DNA from: an uncultured Sphaerochaeta sp.
GTDB taxonomy: Bacteria > Spirochaetota > Spirochaetia > Sphaerochaetales > Sphaerochaetaceae
Direction of reading: 5' to 3'
NCBI RefSeq assembly: GCF_963676285.1
Contig: NZ_OY781063.1
Location: forward strand, 1,612,001-1,676,000
DNA length: 64,000 nucleotides
The notes under the pieces are model-generated. The model made no database searches. It worked only from the letters and a program-made list of their open reading frames with translations, and was not told the DNA's origin. The position numbers and the translations under genes are program-made. This document shows, piece by piece, positions 44,159-52,699 of this stretch. Within the stretch, counting starts at the first letter, position 1, and every line of letters starts with the position of its first letter.

Positions 44159-45448
44159 TTACGTTTCCCTTTCGATGGACAAACCTAATGCCTGGAGTTT
44201 TCCACAGAGATTTTCATAACCTCGTTCAATCTGATAGATATTTTGGATCACACTGACACCTTTTGCACAAGCAGCGGCAATGACCAGTGCCATTCCAGCT
44301 CGTACATCAGGGCTGGATAGCTCTGAACCCAGCAATTGACTGGGACCATTGACCACTGCTCGATGTGGGTCACAGAGGATGATATCTGCGCCCATCCTAA
44401 TCAACCAATCAACGAAGAACATGCGAGACTCAAACATCTTCTCATGGATCAAGATTGAACCTTCCATCTGGGTTGCACATACAGTGATGATGCTCAAGAG
44501 GTCAGCGGGAAAGCCAGGCCATGGGGCATCATCAATCTTTGCTGTATGGCCTCCTACTTCCTTTGCAAGTATCCGTTTCTGCCGTCTGGGTACAAGGATG
44601 GACGAGGGCCCATCAACAATGAAGGTGATCCCAATTCGTTCAAAACCCAGGCGAATCATTCTCAGATGCCCAGGGTCGACCCCCTTGAGCAACAGCTGGC
44701 CTCCAGTTGCTCCGGCTAGACCAATATAGGAACCAGCTTCCATATAGTCAGCAGTGAGGCGGAACTCACAGCCATGAAGTTTCTTTTGACCGGTTACAGA
44801 GAGCCGGTTGGAACCTATTCCCTCAATATGACATCCCATGCTGTTGAGCATCCTGCAAAGGTCCTGTACATGAGGCTCACTTGCAGCATTGCTGATGATG
44901 CTCTCTCCCTGTGCCAACGAAGAGGCCATGAGAACATTTTCAGTTGCAGTTACAGAGGCTTCATCAAGGAATATGTCATTTGCCTGCAACCTACTTCCCT
45001 TTGCCTTGATATGAATCTCCCCTTCCTCATTGATTAGACAAGAGGCTCCCAACGCTGAGAGACCGATAAAGTGGGTATCGAGTCTTCGAAGCCCGATAAC
45101 ATCACCTCCAGGAGGTGTTAGACGAACTTCATCGATGGTAGCCAACAATGGTCCCAAGAGAAGGATGGAACCCCGCACCGCTTGGACCAGTTTCTTCTTG
45201 AGCTTACCGTTTCGCCCCCCACTCATGATGGTATAGGTATTGGCATCCTCTTTAACTACCTTGGAACCAAGGTTCTCCAAGAGCTTGACCATAACCTGAA
45301 CATCCTCGATATCGGGAACGTTCAATAATCGAACAGGTTCATCAGTCAGCAAGGTGGCAGCAAGACACGGAAGTGCACCATTCTTATTTCCACTGATCTG
45401 CACCTCACCGCTTGCAGGATTTCCCCCGATTATACGATATGAACCCAT
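44159..45448 (-). CDS. murA: UDP-GlcNAc 1-carboxyvinyltransferase with Asp at the Cys115 position
   Basis: A 429-residue EPSP-synthase-fold enzyme catalysing the first committed peptidoglycan step. Lys22 and Asn23 are in SGNKNGAL. In the catalytic loop the usual PGGCxIGxRPxDLH reads PGGDVIGLRRLDTH, so the fosfomycin-target cysteine is Asp116. The same change is known in Mycobacterium, Chlamydia and Borrelia and gives intrinsic fosfomycin resistance. The ATG at 45448 follows GAGGAGG; another in-frame ATG lies at 45466. A second murA elsewhere in the genome cannot be excluded. It is divergent from the PfkB kinase. Confidence 0.93.
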   Translation of the reverse strand: MGSYRIIGGNPASGEVQISGNKNGALPCLAATLLTDEPVRLLNVPDIEDVQVMVKLLENLGSKVVKEDANTYTIMSGGRNGKLKKKLVQAVRGSILLLGPLLATIDEVRLTPPGGDVIGLRRLDTHFIGLSALGASCLINEEGEIHIKAKGSRLQANDIFLDEASVTATENVLMASSLAQGESIISNAASEPHVQDLCRMLNSMGCHIEGIGSNRLSVTGQKKLHGCEFRLTADYMEAGSYIGLAGATGGQLLLKGVDPGHLRMIRLGFERIGITFIVDGPSSILVPRRQKRILAKEVGGHTAKIDDAPWPGFPADLLSIITVCATQMEGSILIHEKMFESRMFFVDWLIRMGADIILCDPHRAVVNGPSQLLGSELSSPDVRAGMALVIAAACAKGVSVIQNIYQIERGYENLCGKLQALGLSIERET

Positions 45449-45521
45449 TGCTGCCTCCTCGTTCATCCTACCCTTGGCACGATAGTTTCGCAAGCTTCTT
45501 GTTGAATACAGGAGGAAAGCA

Positions 45522-46556
45522 ATGGTAGAATACCCATACATGAAAGAAAGTGAGCACATGGTCTATGGCATAGGGAACCCCCTCATCGACATCATTGTCA
45601 GTGTTGAGGAGGATGATATTACCGCGCTTGGAATCCACAAGGGCACCATGGCCTTGATCGGCCCACAGAGAATGGAAGAGCTCATGCTCCTCTCCAAGGA
45701 ACGCAAAACAACCTACAGCTGCGGTGGATCCTGTCCCAACACAATCATCGCCCTTGCATCACTGGGTGTGAAGGCAACTTTGGCAGGAAAGATAGGCAGC
45801 GATGAGAATGGGCACATCTATCAACAGCGCCTCAAGGAACTTGGGGTTGGTGACCAGCTTGCCATAACCGATAAGGAAATGACTGGCTCTACGGTCATCC
45901 TTATCACTCCAGATAGTGAACGGAGCATGAACACGTTCCTGGGTGCTAACCGGCTTTATGAGATGGCCGATGTGGACGAAGATACAGTGGCAACAGCCTC
46001 CTTCTTCCACTTTACAGGCTATATGTGGGACACAAAAAGCCAGCAAGAGGCAATCAAGAAGGCATTAAGCATTGCAAAGGCTCACAATACGGTCGTCTCT
46101 TTTGATCTCGCAGACCCATTTGCTGTTGGCCGTTACCGCGAGCCCTTCCTCAACCTCATCAGCCAAGAGTGTGACATTGTGTTTGCAAACAGGGAAGAAG
46201 CAAGGATTCTCTTTGACAACTACGACCCTTATGAGTGTTGTCGTTCCATGGGTAAGCTCTGTAGGACAGCCATTGTAAAGAATGGGAAAAAAGGTTCCTA
46301 CATCAGCCACGAAGGAAAGATCATCAATATTCCGGTCAAGGGACCAGTAGTTCCTACCGATACCACAGGTGCTGGGGATGTGTACGCCGCAGGATTCCTC
46401 TATGGACTGTACCATGACTACTCAATACAGGAATCGGGAACAATCGCCTCCATCCTTGCCGGTGAGATAATCAGGCAACGTGGGGCACAGTTCAGCAAGG
46501 AAAAGGCCAAGGAACTCAGAGATCTCTTTGCTTCAGGAAATTGGAAATCGCTGTAG
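45522..46556 (+). CDS. PfkB-family sugar/nucleoside kinase
   Basis: A 344-residue ribokinase-fold kinase. Motifs include the glycine pair SCGGSCPNTIIALASLG near residue 65 and the C-terminal DTTGAGDVYAAGFLYG with the catalytic Asp. Overall pattern resembles the adenosine-kinase-like branch of PfkB proteins, but the substrate cannot be set. AGGAGG lies 6 bases before the ATG at 45522; the conserved fold begins at the internal VYGIGNPLID, so a start at a later ATG (45540 or 45558) is also possible. Its end overlaps the convergent MFS gene by 24 bases. Confidence 0.9.
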   Translation: MVEYPYMKESEHMVYGIGNPLIDIIVSVEEDDITALGIHKGTMALIGPQRMEELMLLSKERKTTYSCGGSCPNTIIALASLGVKATLAGKIGSDENGHIYQQRLKELGVGDQLAITDKEMTGSTVILITPDSERSMNTFLGANRLYEMADVDEDTVATASFFHFTGYMWDTKSQQEAIKKALSIAKAHNTVVSFDLADPFAVGRYREPFLNLISQECDIVFANREEARILFDNYDPYECCRSMGKLCRTAIVKNGKKGSYISHEGKIINIPVKGPVVPTDTTGAGDVYAAGFLYGLYHDYSIQESGTIASILAGEIIRQRGAQFSKEKAKELRDLFASGNWKSL

Positions 46557-47735
46557 CATCGGCTTGGTCAAGAACAGGATCCCCAGGACCCCCACGAAGG
46601 CAGAGACTCTCCAGAACAAACCAATCCCTCCAACAAGGAACAGGGAGGTTGCAAACAGGTTGGCGAGCACTCCACCTGCTTGCAGGCTGAAAGAGGAGAG
46701 ACTTAACATGCTTGTCCTCACCGTATCCTCTGCAACCTTGTTCAATACATAGGTGCCAACCACCGAGAGAACCCCAAGCAGGAGATAGATCAGGGAAAAC
46801 ACACCCAAGAACCATACCATGCTCGTGGTCATGGAGAGTAGAACTTGCAGCAGGTAAACAAGGATGAAAAGCAAGCTATAGATGCCTACAGGACGCTTAT
46901 ACCTCACAAGCTTCTTGCCAAATACCGATCCGAGGATGCTGATGGAGAATATGATGGCTGTCGTCATCCCCAGCACCCAAAGCATGGAATCATCCAAAAG
47001 CAATGCTTTCAGGTATGGCTGCCAATAGCTTTCAAGAGAGGCCAGCAACATTCCCTGAAAGAGAACACTCACGCAATATAAGACAAGAAAGGGAGAGGAG
47101 CGTAGCGTGGAAAAGAACAAGAGAAACTGCTCTTTATAGGAGATACGTTTCACATCCTGGGAGACATCTTCCCTGATGGAAAAAATTACCAGTAGCAAGG
47201 CACCTGCCAATAACACCATACGAACCAGAAGCAGTGGTTGTGTCAGGGAAGATCCCTCTTTTCCAAGGGTAAGCAACCAACCTCCGATAAGAGCTCCCAA
47301 ACTAAGGGAAATCCCTGAATTGATCTCCAGTGCATACACCAGGTCCTCAAGCTTGTTTCCGTTTTTCTGCCCATCTTCAATATATTTCGCGTCAAGACTC
47401 CCACTTCCAAAGGCTCTTCCCAACCCGGAAAGCAAAAAACCCAAACCAAGGAGTATAAGGGAATCAAACAGAATACAGAGAGTACCCACCAGAGAGAAGG
47501 CAAGGCCAAGGAGAAAACTTGCCTTTCTTCCCCAGGTATCGGCAAACACACCACTGGGAACTTCAGCTGCCATTACCGCTACCGAATATATGACCATGAT
47601 CACGGCCAGATACTCAAGCGGATAGCCTTTACTTATGACAATCAGGCTCATGGCGGGTAGCGTTACGCCCAATGCAAGATAGGAGGCAGACAAGCTAGCC
47701 ATGTAAGCAGCAGGGTGGAACATACTGCTATGCAT
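46533..47735 (-). CDS. MFS transporter
   Basis: A 400-residue, about 12-helix major facilitator transporter. The loop 2-3 signature GVFADTWGRKASFLLG is present. Likely an exporter, by analogy with regulator-linked MFS pumps, but the substrate is unknown. Its start codon overlaps the stop of the ArsR-type regulator (ATGCATAG), so the two are co-transcribed and translationally coupled; it is thus probably under control of that regulator. Confidence 0.88.
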   Translation of the reverse strand: MHSSMFHPAAYMASLSASYLALGVTLPAMSLIVISKGYPLEYLAVIMVIYSVAVMAAEVPSGVFADTWGRKASFLLGLAFSLVGTLCILFDSLILLGLGFLLSGLGRAFGSGSLDAKYIEDGQKNGNKLEDLVYALEINSGISLSLGALIGGWLLTLGKEGSSLTQPLLLVRMVLLAGALLLVIFSIREDVSQDVKRISYKEQFLLFFSTLRSSPFLVLYCVSVLFQGMLLASLESYWQPYLKALLLDDSMLWVLGMTTAIIFSISILGSVFGKKLVRYKRPVGIYSLLFILVYLLQVLLSMTTSMVWFLGVFSLIYLLLGVLSVVGTYVLNKVAEDTVRTSMLSLSSFSLQAGGVLANLFATSLFLVGGIGLFWRVSAFVGVLGILFLTKPMLQRFPIS

Positions 47736-48249
47736 GATAGGCCATCAGAGAGAAGACAAAGGGCTCAGTCCCATCCTCTTTCTTCTCTTTCTCATCTATG
47801 AACGCTCTGATTCGCTTGTAAAGCTCATCAGCCTCATCTTTACTGAGATGTACGACTCCCGATATCTGGTCCGCCTGGAAATGACCATCTTCATCGGTAA
47901 ATGATTGAGACTTCTTGTAGAAGTCATCGTGGATTTGTTTGGTCACCATATCAGAAGCAAGCTTTCTCTTCTCTTCAGCGAGAGAGCTGAAACTCACAGT
48001 CACCAATCGTTTCCGGTAATAGGTTGCGGTAATACCATGGATCAATTCCGTGTGGTCCACCTCGACTACCTCTAACTCCATCAATCGAGAAACATGATGT
48101 TTTGCACTGGAGGGTGTCATTTCGAGTGCATCACTGAGCATCTTGGCTGTCATCGGTCCCTGTACACTCAACTCATGTAAAATCTGCTGCCGCTTGGGGT
48201 GCATGTAGATTTCCAACTGTTTCCCATCTTGTATATATACCATCTTCAT
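47728..48249 (-). CDS. ArsR-type winged-helix transcriptional regulator
   Basis: 173 residues with an N-terminal winged helix (RQQILHELSVQGPMTAKMLSDAL, then PSSAKHHVSRLMELEVVEV) and a C-terminal helical region of unknown ligand (about 95-173). No metal-binding cysteine box is visible. It precedes and overlaps the MFS gene and lies 14 bases from a perfect palindrome that is probably its own operator. No Shine-Dalgarno sequence is evident upstream of the ATG at 48249. Confidence 0.85.
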   Translation of the reverse strand: MKMVYIQDGKQLEIYMHPKRQQILHELSVQGPMTAKMLSDALEMTPSSAKHHVSRLMELEVVEVDHTELIHGITATYYRKRLVTVSFSSLAEEKRKLASDMVTKQIHDDFYKKSQSFTDEDGHFQADQISGVVHLSKDEADELYKRIRAFIDEKEKKEDGTEPFVFSLMAYHA

Positions 48250-48263
48250 AACATTAAATATAT

Positions 48264-48282
48264 CATAACAATTATTGTTATG
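48264..48282. promoter_or_regulatory. operator-like palindrome ahead of the ArsR-MFS genes
   Basis: CATAACAATTATTGTTATG is a perfect 19-base palindrome centred on one base, located 15 bases upstream of the regulator start. This is the expected place for an autorepressor site. It lies 19 bases from the start of the metK promoter on the other side. Confidence 0.7.
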
Positions 48283-48300
48283 TAAACCCCTACTATTGTC

Positions 48301-48329
48301 TTGTAAAAAACCTTGTTTCTTGGTACTAT
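48301..48329 (+). promoter_or_regulatory. metK promoter
   Basis: TTGTAA (48301-48306) and TACTAT (48324-48329) are 17 bases apart. Transcription should start near 48336, exactly at the 5' edge of the riboswitch-like structure. Confidence 0.7.
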
Positions 48330-48338
48330 CTTTTTCAA

Positions 48339-48401
48339 TGACGTCGATTTGTCAGCCTCCCGGCTTGCGGGCGTCAATAAAGAAACTTGCTAAAAGGGGA
48401 G
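48339..48401 (+). ncRNA. SAM-II-like riboswitch aptamer upstream of metK
   Basis: The leader has the compact H-type pseudoknot plan of SAM-II. P1 pairs TGACGTC (48339-48345) with GGCGTCA (48370-48376). Just inside P1 is the conserved GATTT (48346-48350), and just after it come AATAAAG and GCTAAAAGGGG (48389-48399), all hallmarks of the family. The pseudoknot can form between CTCCC (48357-48361) in the loop and GGGAG (48397-48401). Placement before metK, the SAM synthetase, fits feedback by SAM. Exact class (SAM-II or the related SAM-V) cannot be decided by eye. Confidence 0.7.
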
Positions 48402-48426
48402 CGTATCAATCTATTTGAGTTGAGTT

Positions 48427-48460
48427 CCCCCTTCCGCAGTTCCATAAGGAAGGGTGTAGT
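48427..48460 (+). promoter_or_regulatory. metK switch hairpin covering the ribosome site
   Basis: CCCTTCC (48429-48435) pairs perfectly with GGAAGGG (48448-48454), which is the metK Shine-Dalgarno sequence 6 bases before the ATG. The same C-rich strand (CCCCTT, 48428-48433) can instead pair with AAGGGG (48394-48399) of the aptamer. The two pairings exclude each other, so ligand binding in the aptamer should free the C-rich strand to hide the ribosome site: an OFF switch at translation. Confidence 0.65.
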
Positions 48461-49606
48461 ATGTTAACACACGGTTCACACATTTTTACTTCAGAATCAG
48501 TCAGTGAGGGACATCCGGACAAGGTCTGCGACCAGATCTCCGATGCCGTATTGGATGCTTGTCTTGCCCAGGACCCACAGAGCAGGGTTGCCTGTGAAGT
48601 CTTTGCAACGACCGATAGGGTCGTGGTGGGAGGAGAGCTCTCCACCAATGCAATAATCGACATAGACAACATCGTTAGGTCCACGGTAAAGGAAATTGGA
48701 TATACTGATGGGGGAATCGGTTTTGATTACCACTCCCTCAAGGTAATGGATTTTACCAATACCCAATCACCAGACATCTCCATGGGAGTTACTGCTGAAA
48801 CATCCCTGTACGGCCAACAAGGTGCTGGCGACCAGGGCATGATGTTCGGGTACGCCTGCAATGAGACAGAGACTCTTATGCCAGCCCCAATCTACTGGGC
48901 ACATCAACTTCTGGAAAGAGCCAGCAAGCTGAGAAAAAGTGGTGAAGCTCCTTTCTTGAGACCCGATGCAAAGAGTCAGGTCTCACTGTTGTACCAGGAT
49001 GGGAAACCAGTACACATAGATTCGGTGGTCATCAGTCACCAACATACCGAACAAGCCCGTCGTGATACCCTCATCTCTTATCTTACAAAGGAAGTCATTG
49101 AAACCGTGCTGGGACCTACCGGTCTGTTGAATAATAAAACCAAGGTCTACATTAATCCAACCGGTAGATTTGTCACTGGAGGTCCTGCAGGGGACACTGG
49201 TTTGACAGGGAGAAAAATCATTGTCGACACCTATGGTGGAATGGGCCGTCATGGAGGAGGAGCATTCAGCGGGAAAGATCCCTCCAAGGTTGACCGAAGC
49301 GGTGCTTATATGGCTCGCTACGTTGCAAAGAACCTGGTAGCAAATGGTTTTTGTACAACCTGTGAGGTCCAACTCTCCTATGCAATCGGCGTTCCCTATC
49401 CCATCTCCGTGTATGTCGATACCTTTGGGACTGGAACAGAGGACGATGAACAGTTGGAAAAGCTGGTAAGGGAGAAGTTCGACCTCACCCCAGCAGGTAT
49501 CATAAAGACACTGGATCTAAAAAGGCCGATCTACCAGAAGACCATGAACTATGGACACTTCGGCAAGAGCGACCTTCCCTGGGAACAGATTATCTCACTC
49601 GCTTGA
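48461..49606 (+). CDS. metK: S-adenosylmethionine synthetase
   Basis: A 381-residue enzyme making SAM from methionine and ATP. It starts with [20 protein letters not shown] (ATP-binding His) and contains [12 protein letters not shown] and [16 protein letters not shown]. The ATG at 48461 follows AGGAAGGG. Translation is probably controlled by the riboswitch-like leader. Its end overlaps nrdG on the opposite strand by 17 bases. Confidence 0.97.
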   Translation: MLTHGSHIFTSESVSEGHPDKVCDQISDAVLDACLAQDPQSRVACEVFATTDRVVVGGELSTNAIIDIDNIVRSTVKEIGYTDGGIGFDYHSLKVMDFTNTQSPDISMGVTAETSLYGQQGAGDQGMMFGYACNETETLMPAPIYWAHQLLERASKLRKSGEAPFLRPDAKSQVSLLYQDGKPVHIDSVVISHQHTEQARRDTLISYLTKEVIETVLGPTGLLNNKTKVYINPTGRFVTGGPAGDTGLTGRKIIVDTYGGMGRHGGGAFSGKDPSKVDRSGAYMARYVAKNLVANGFCTTCEVQLSYAIGVPYPISVYVDTFGTGTEDDEQLEKLVREKFDLTPAGIIKTLDLKRPIYQKTMNYGHFGKSDLPWEQIISLA

Positions 49607-50297
49607 GATTAGGCTGCAAGAGAAGCAATCTCTCTTGCATTCCAAAAACCTCCCGCTCGCTCAGGGCGGGTTGGTTGATCCTCCCCTTATCCTCTTGCTT
49701 GTACTCCTCCGGTGTACGATAGAAATTCAGTACCCAACGGTTTACTTCAGGCAACATGGAGGCAATCTCCAGTAAATCCGCTTCACCCAAGGTTGGGGCC
49801 AACGTGGTTCGCACCTCCCATAGGAAGGAAGGATTCCTCACTTGATACTCCTGAAGCAAAGACACACATCGCTGCACATTCGCTGGGTCAGCCCCTTTTC
49901 CTGCAATTTCCCGATACCTTGCCCATGGCGCTTTTATATCCAGTGCAACGTAGTCGATTAGGCCAGCTTCCAACAATTCCATAACCACGTTAGGGCGACT
50001 TCCATTGGTATCAAGCTTGGTAAGATAGCCAAGGCTTTTTGCCAAGGAGAAATACTGAGGGAGACTGCCATGCAAGGTGGGCTCCCCTCCACTGATGACA
50101 ACCGCTTGCAGAAACCCCACTCGTTTCTTCAAGAAACTCTCTATCTCATGATAGCCTATAACACCATTCTTATATTCAATTAATGCACGATTATGACAAT
50201 AGAAGCAGTCATAGTTGCACCCTTGGGTAAAGAGAATACAGCTCAACATCCCTGGATAGTCCAGGAATGATGAGCCTTCAATACCACTGAATATCAT
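49590..50297 (-). CDS. nrdG: anaerobic ribonucleotide reductase activating protein
   Basis: A 235-residue radical SAM enzyme that installs the glycyl radical on NrdD. The cluster motif is CNYDCFYC (C-x3-C-x2-C), followed by the [15 protein letters not shown]-contact loop. It begins with [19 protein letters not shown], typical of NrdG-like activases. The ATG overlaps the nrdD stop (ATGA), so it is coupled to its substrate. Confidence 0.93.
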   Translation of the reverse strand: MIFSGIEGSSFLDYPGMLSCILFTQGCNYDCFYCHNRALIEYKNGVIGYHEIESFLKKRVGFLQAVVISGGEPTLHGSLPQYFSLAKSLGYLTKLDTNGSRPNVVMELLEAGLIDYVALDIKAPWARYREIAGKGADPANVQRCVSLLQEYQVRNPSFLWEVRTTLAPTLGEADLLEIASMLPEVNRWVLNFYRTPEEYKQEDKGRINQPALSEREVFGMQERLLLLQPNLKRVR

Positions 50298-52369
50298 GAT
50301 ACTTTTACCGCATAGGACTTTCTCTGGCGATGTTCCTCTTGCTTTCCAGGATGGAAATCTTCCTTTGGCCTGAGATAACCAACCACCCTGGTCCATACCT
50401 CGGTCTTTTCCCCGCAATACGGGCAATATTCAACCTCTCCATCGAGATATCCATGGTTCTTGCAGGTAGAAAAGGTCGGGGTAAGGGAGACATAGGGAAG
50501 TTTGTAACGGGTACATACATTCCTTACCAACTGCTTGGCAAGCTTTGGGTCCTCTATTCTCTGGGCAAGATAGAGGTGAAGGACTGTTCCTCCTGTGTAT
50601 TGGCACTGTAGTTCGTCCTGCTTCTCCAGTGTCTCATAGAGATCATCGGTATAGCCTACAGGGAGCTGGGAGGAGTTGGTATAGTATGCAACATCTTCAC
50701 CGGCAGTAATGATATCACCAAAGGCTTTCTTATCGAGATTTGCCAATCGGTAGCTGGCTCCCTCGGCGGGGGTCGCCTCAAGGTTGTAGAAGTTACCTGT
50801 CTCACTCTGGAAGCCTTGTATAATTTCCCGTAACGTTGAGAGCACCCGAAGGGCAAAGGACTGACCTTTCTCGGTTGTAAGGGATCCTTCCTTACCGAAT
50901 AGGTTGAGACAGGCTTCTTCCATGCCCACAATCCCAATGGTACTGAAGTGATTTGCCCAATAACTCCCATTACGTTGTTTTACCGTTTCCAAGGAGAACC
51001 GGCTAAAAGGATACATGCCACGCTCAGTCTGCTTCTCAATAACGTTTCGCTTGATCTCAAGGCTCTTTTTTGCAAGGAGGGAAAGATCTTTGAGAGCAGT
51101 GATGAATGTATTCTCATCCTTGCTCTCATAGGCAAGCCTGGGAAGATTCAATGTCACCACACCGATCGAGCCAGTAAGGGGATTAGAGCCAAAAAGCCCA
51201 CCACCACGCTTCTTGAGCTCAGAGGTATCGAGTCTGAGCCGACAGCACATTGAGAGCGCATCCTCAGGGGACAAGTCACTGTTCACATAATTGGAGAAGT
51301 AAGGAATCCCGTATTTTGCGGTCATGGCAAAAATGGAATCCACAACCTTTGATTCCCAGGGAAACTGCTTGGTTACATTATAGGTAGGAATGGGGAATGT
51401 AAACACTCTACCAGATGCATCCCCTTCTTCCATGACCTCGCAAAAGGCTTGATTGACCATATCCATCTCATCCTGAAACTCCCCATAGGTCTCTTTTTGT
51501 ACCTCTCCTCCCCTAATGACCGAGACATCCCGCAAGCTGGAAGGAACGGTGATATCAAAGGTCAGATTGGAGAATGGACATTGGAAACCTACTCGGGTAG
51601 GGACATTGAGATTGAAAATGAACTCCTGCATTGCTTGCTTGACCTCACGAAAGGTAAGGCCATCATATCTGATAAATGGTGCACAGTAGGTGTCAAAGGA
51701 AGACCAGGCCTGAGCTCCTGCACACTCACCCTGGAAGGTGAAGGTTGCATTCACCACCTGTCCAAGCAGGGACCGAAAATGTTTTGCCGGCTTACTGGAG
51801 ACTTTCCCGTCAACACCTCCAAAGCCAGAGGTTAGCAGCTGGCGAAGGTCCCAGCCACAACAGTAAGGGCCGAAGAATCCAAGGTCATGAAGATGCAGTG
51901 ATCCACTCTGGTGGGCTTCACGGATAGTCTCAGGATATATTTCATGCAACCAGTATTGCTCTGTGAATCGTTCACGAATGTAGTTGTTCATACCATTGAC
52001 AGAACGCCTGGTATTGGCATTCTCCTTGACTCTCCAGGTTGTATCATCAAGGTAGGCACTGAACATCTCATTCGTTGCCTTGATGAGGGCCTTCCCCTCT
52101 CTTACCCGTTCCCTCCCCTTACGATAGAGGATGTAGGCTTTTGCGGTTGCTTGATAGCTCTGTTCCATCAGGGATTCTTCAACAAGATCCTGGATATACT
52201 CCACCTCTACCTTGTCTTTTCCTTTTGTCTTGGACAAAACGATGGTGGCAACCATCTTGGCATCCACTTTTTGTCCTGCAGCATTCGCTGCTTTTTCGAT
52301 TGCATCAATGATTTTCTGAACCTCGCAGAGAACCACCTGCCCGTCTCTTTTGACCACTTGCTGTTGCAT
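50294..52369 (-). CDS. nrdD: anaerobic ribonucleoside-triphosphate reductase (class III)
   Basis: A 691-residue glycyl-radical enzyme reducing NTPs to dNTPs without oxygen. An N-terminal ATP-cone (about 1-95, VVKRDGQVV) gives allosteric control. The C-terminus holds the zinc site TCKNHGYLDG...YCPYCGEK and the radical-loop RVVGYLRP (glycyl radical Gly). GAGGAGGAAACC precedes the ATG. Its mRNA leader contains a cobalamin riboswitch. Confidence 0.96.
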   Translation of the reverse strand: MQQQVVKRDGQVVLCEVQKIIDAIEKAANAAGQKVDAKMVATIVLSKTKGKDKVEVEYIQDLVEESLMEQSYQATAKAYILYRKGRERVREGKALIKATNEMFSAYLDDTTWRVKENANTRRSVNGMNNYIRERFTEQYWLHEIYPETIREAHQSGSLHLHDLGFFGPYCCGWDLRQLLTSGFGGVDGKVSSKPAKHFRSLLGQVVNATFTFQGECAGAQAWSSFDTYCAPFIRYDGLTFREVKQAMQEFIFNLNVPTRVGFQCPFSNLTFDITVPSSLRDVSVIRGGEVQKETYGEFQDEMDMVNQAFCEVMEEGDASGRVFTFPIPTYNVTKQFPWESKVVDSIFAMTAKYGIPYFSNYVNSDLSPEDALSMCCRLRLDTSELKKRGGGLFGSNPLTGSIGVVTLNLPRLAYESKDENTFITALKDLSLLAKKSLEIKRNVIEKQTERGMYPFSRFSLETVKQRNGSYWANHFSTIGIVGMEEACLNLFGKEGSLTTEKGQSFALRVLSTLREIIQGFQSETGNFYNLEATPAEGASYRLANLDKKAFGDIITAGEDVAYYTNSSQLPVGYTDDLYETLEKQDELQCQYTGGTVLHLYLAQRIEDPKLAKQLVRNVCTRYKLPYVSLTPTFSTCKNHGYLDGEVEYCPYCGEKTEVWTRVVGYLRPKEDFHPGKQEEHRQRKSYAVKVS

Positions 52370-52447
52370 GGTTTCCTCCTCGCGGAGACAAGACGTATAA
52401 AGAGGGTGCTGTGAGGCACACGCCTTATGTCATGCTCCGTGACGGCG

Positions 52448-52600
52448 TGTCTGTACAGGCAAGGTCTTCTGGCTTAGGTTCTTCATCCCAGGCTCCTTCC
52501 CAGATTTCTCCAGTGGATATTGCCCGGAACTCCCCATCACAGCGGCGGGACCGCGTGGGCTTCTACACCCAACTTCCCTTTTCCTATACACACAAGATAT
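52448..52600 (-). ncRNA. cobalamin riboswitch upstream of nrdDG
   Basis: The minus-strand leader contains the conserved core of the B12 riboswitch: GGGAAGTTGGGTG, then GCGGTCCCGCCGCTGTGA, CCACTGG, TGGGAAGG, and finally AAGCCAGAAGACCTTGCC. The 3' side leads into a stem ACACGCC/GGCGTGT and then the ribosome site of nrdD. Cobalamin should lower nrdDG expression. Position and orientation are exactly those expected for regulation of the reductase. Confidence 0.95.
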
Positions 52601-52629
52601 AGTGTTTTGTGCCATACGGCACACTAGTT

Positions 52630-52658
52630 ACAGTAGGTCTGTTCTGAATATTTGTCAA
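52630..52658 (-). promoter_or_regulatory. nrdDG promoter
   Basis: On the minus strand TTGACA (52658-52653) and TACTGT (52635-52630) are 17 bases apart, with transcription expected near 52623, just ahead of the cobalamin riboswitch. It follows the jag terminator immediately. Confidence 0.7.
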
Positions 52659-52661
52659 GCA

Positions 52662-52693
52662 TTAAAAAACGGGAACCATGATTGGCTCCCGTT
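52662..52693 (-). terminator. terminator of the rpmH-jag gene run
   Basis: On the minus strand AACGGGAGCC and GGTTCCCGTT pair around ATCAT, followed by TTTTTTAA. It lies just after the jag stop and separates this operon from nrdDG. Confidence 0.92.
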
Positions 52694-52699
52694 GTTGGT

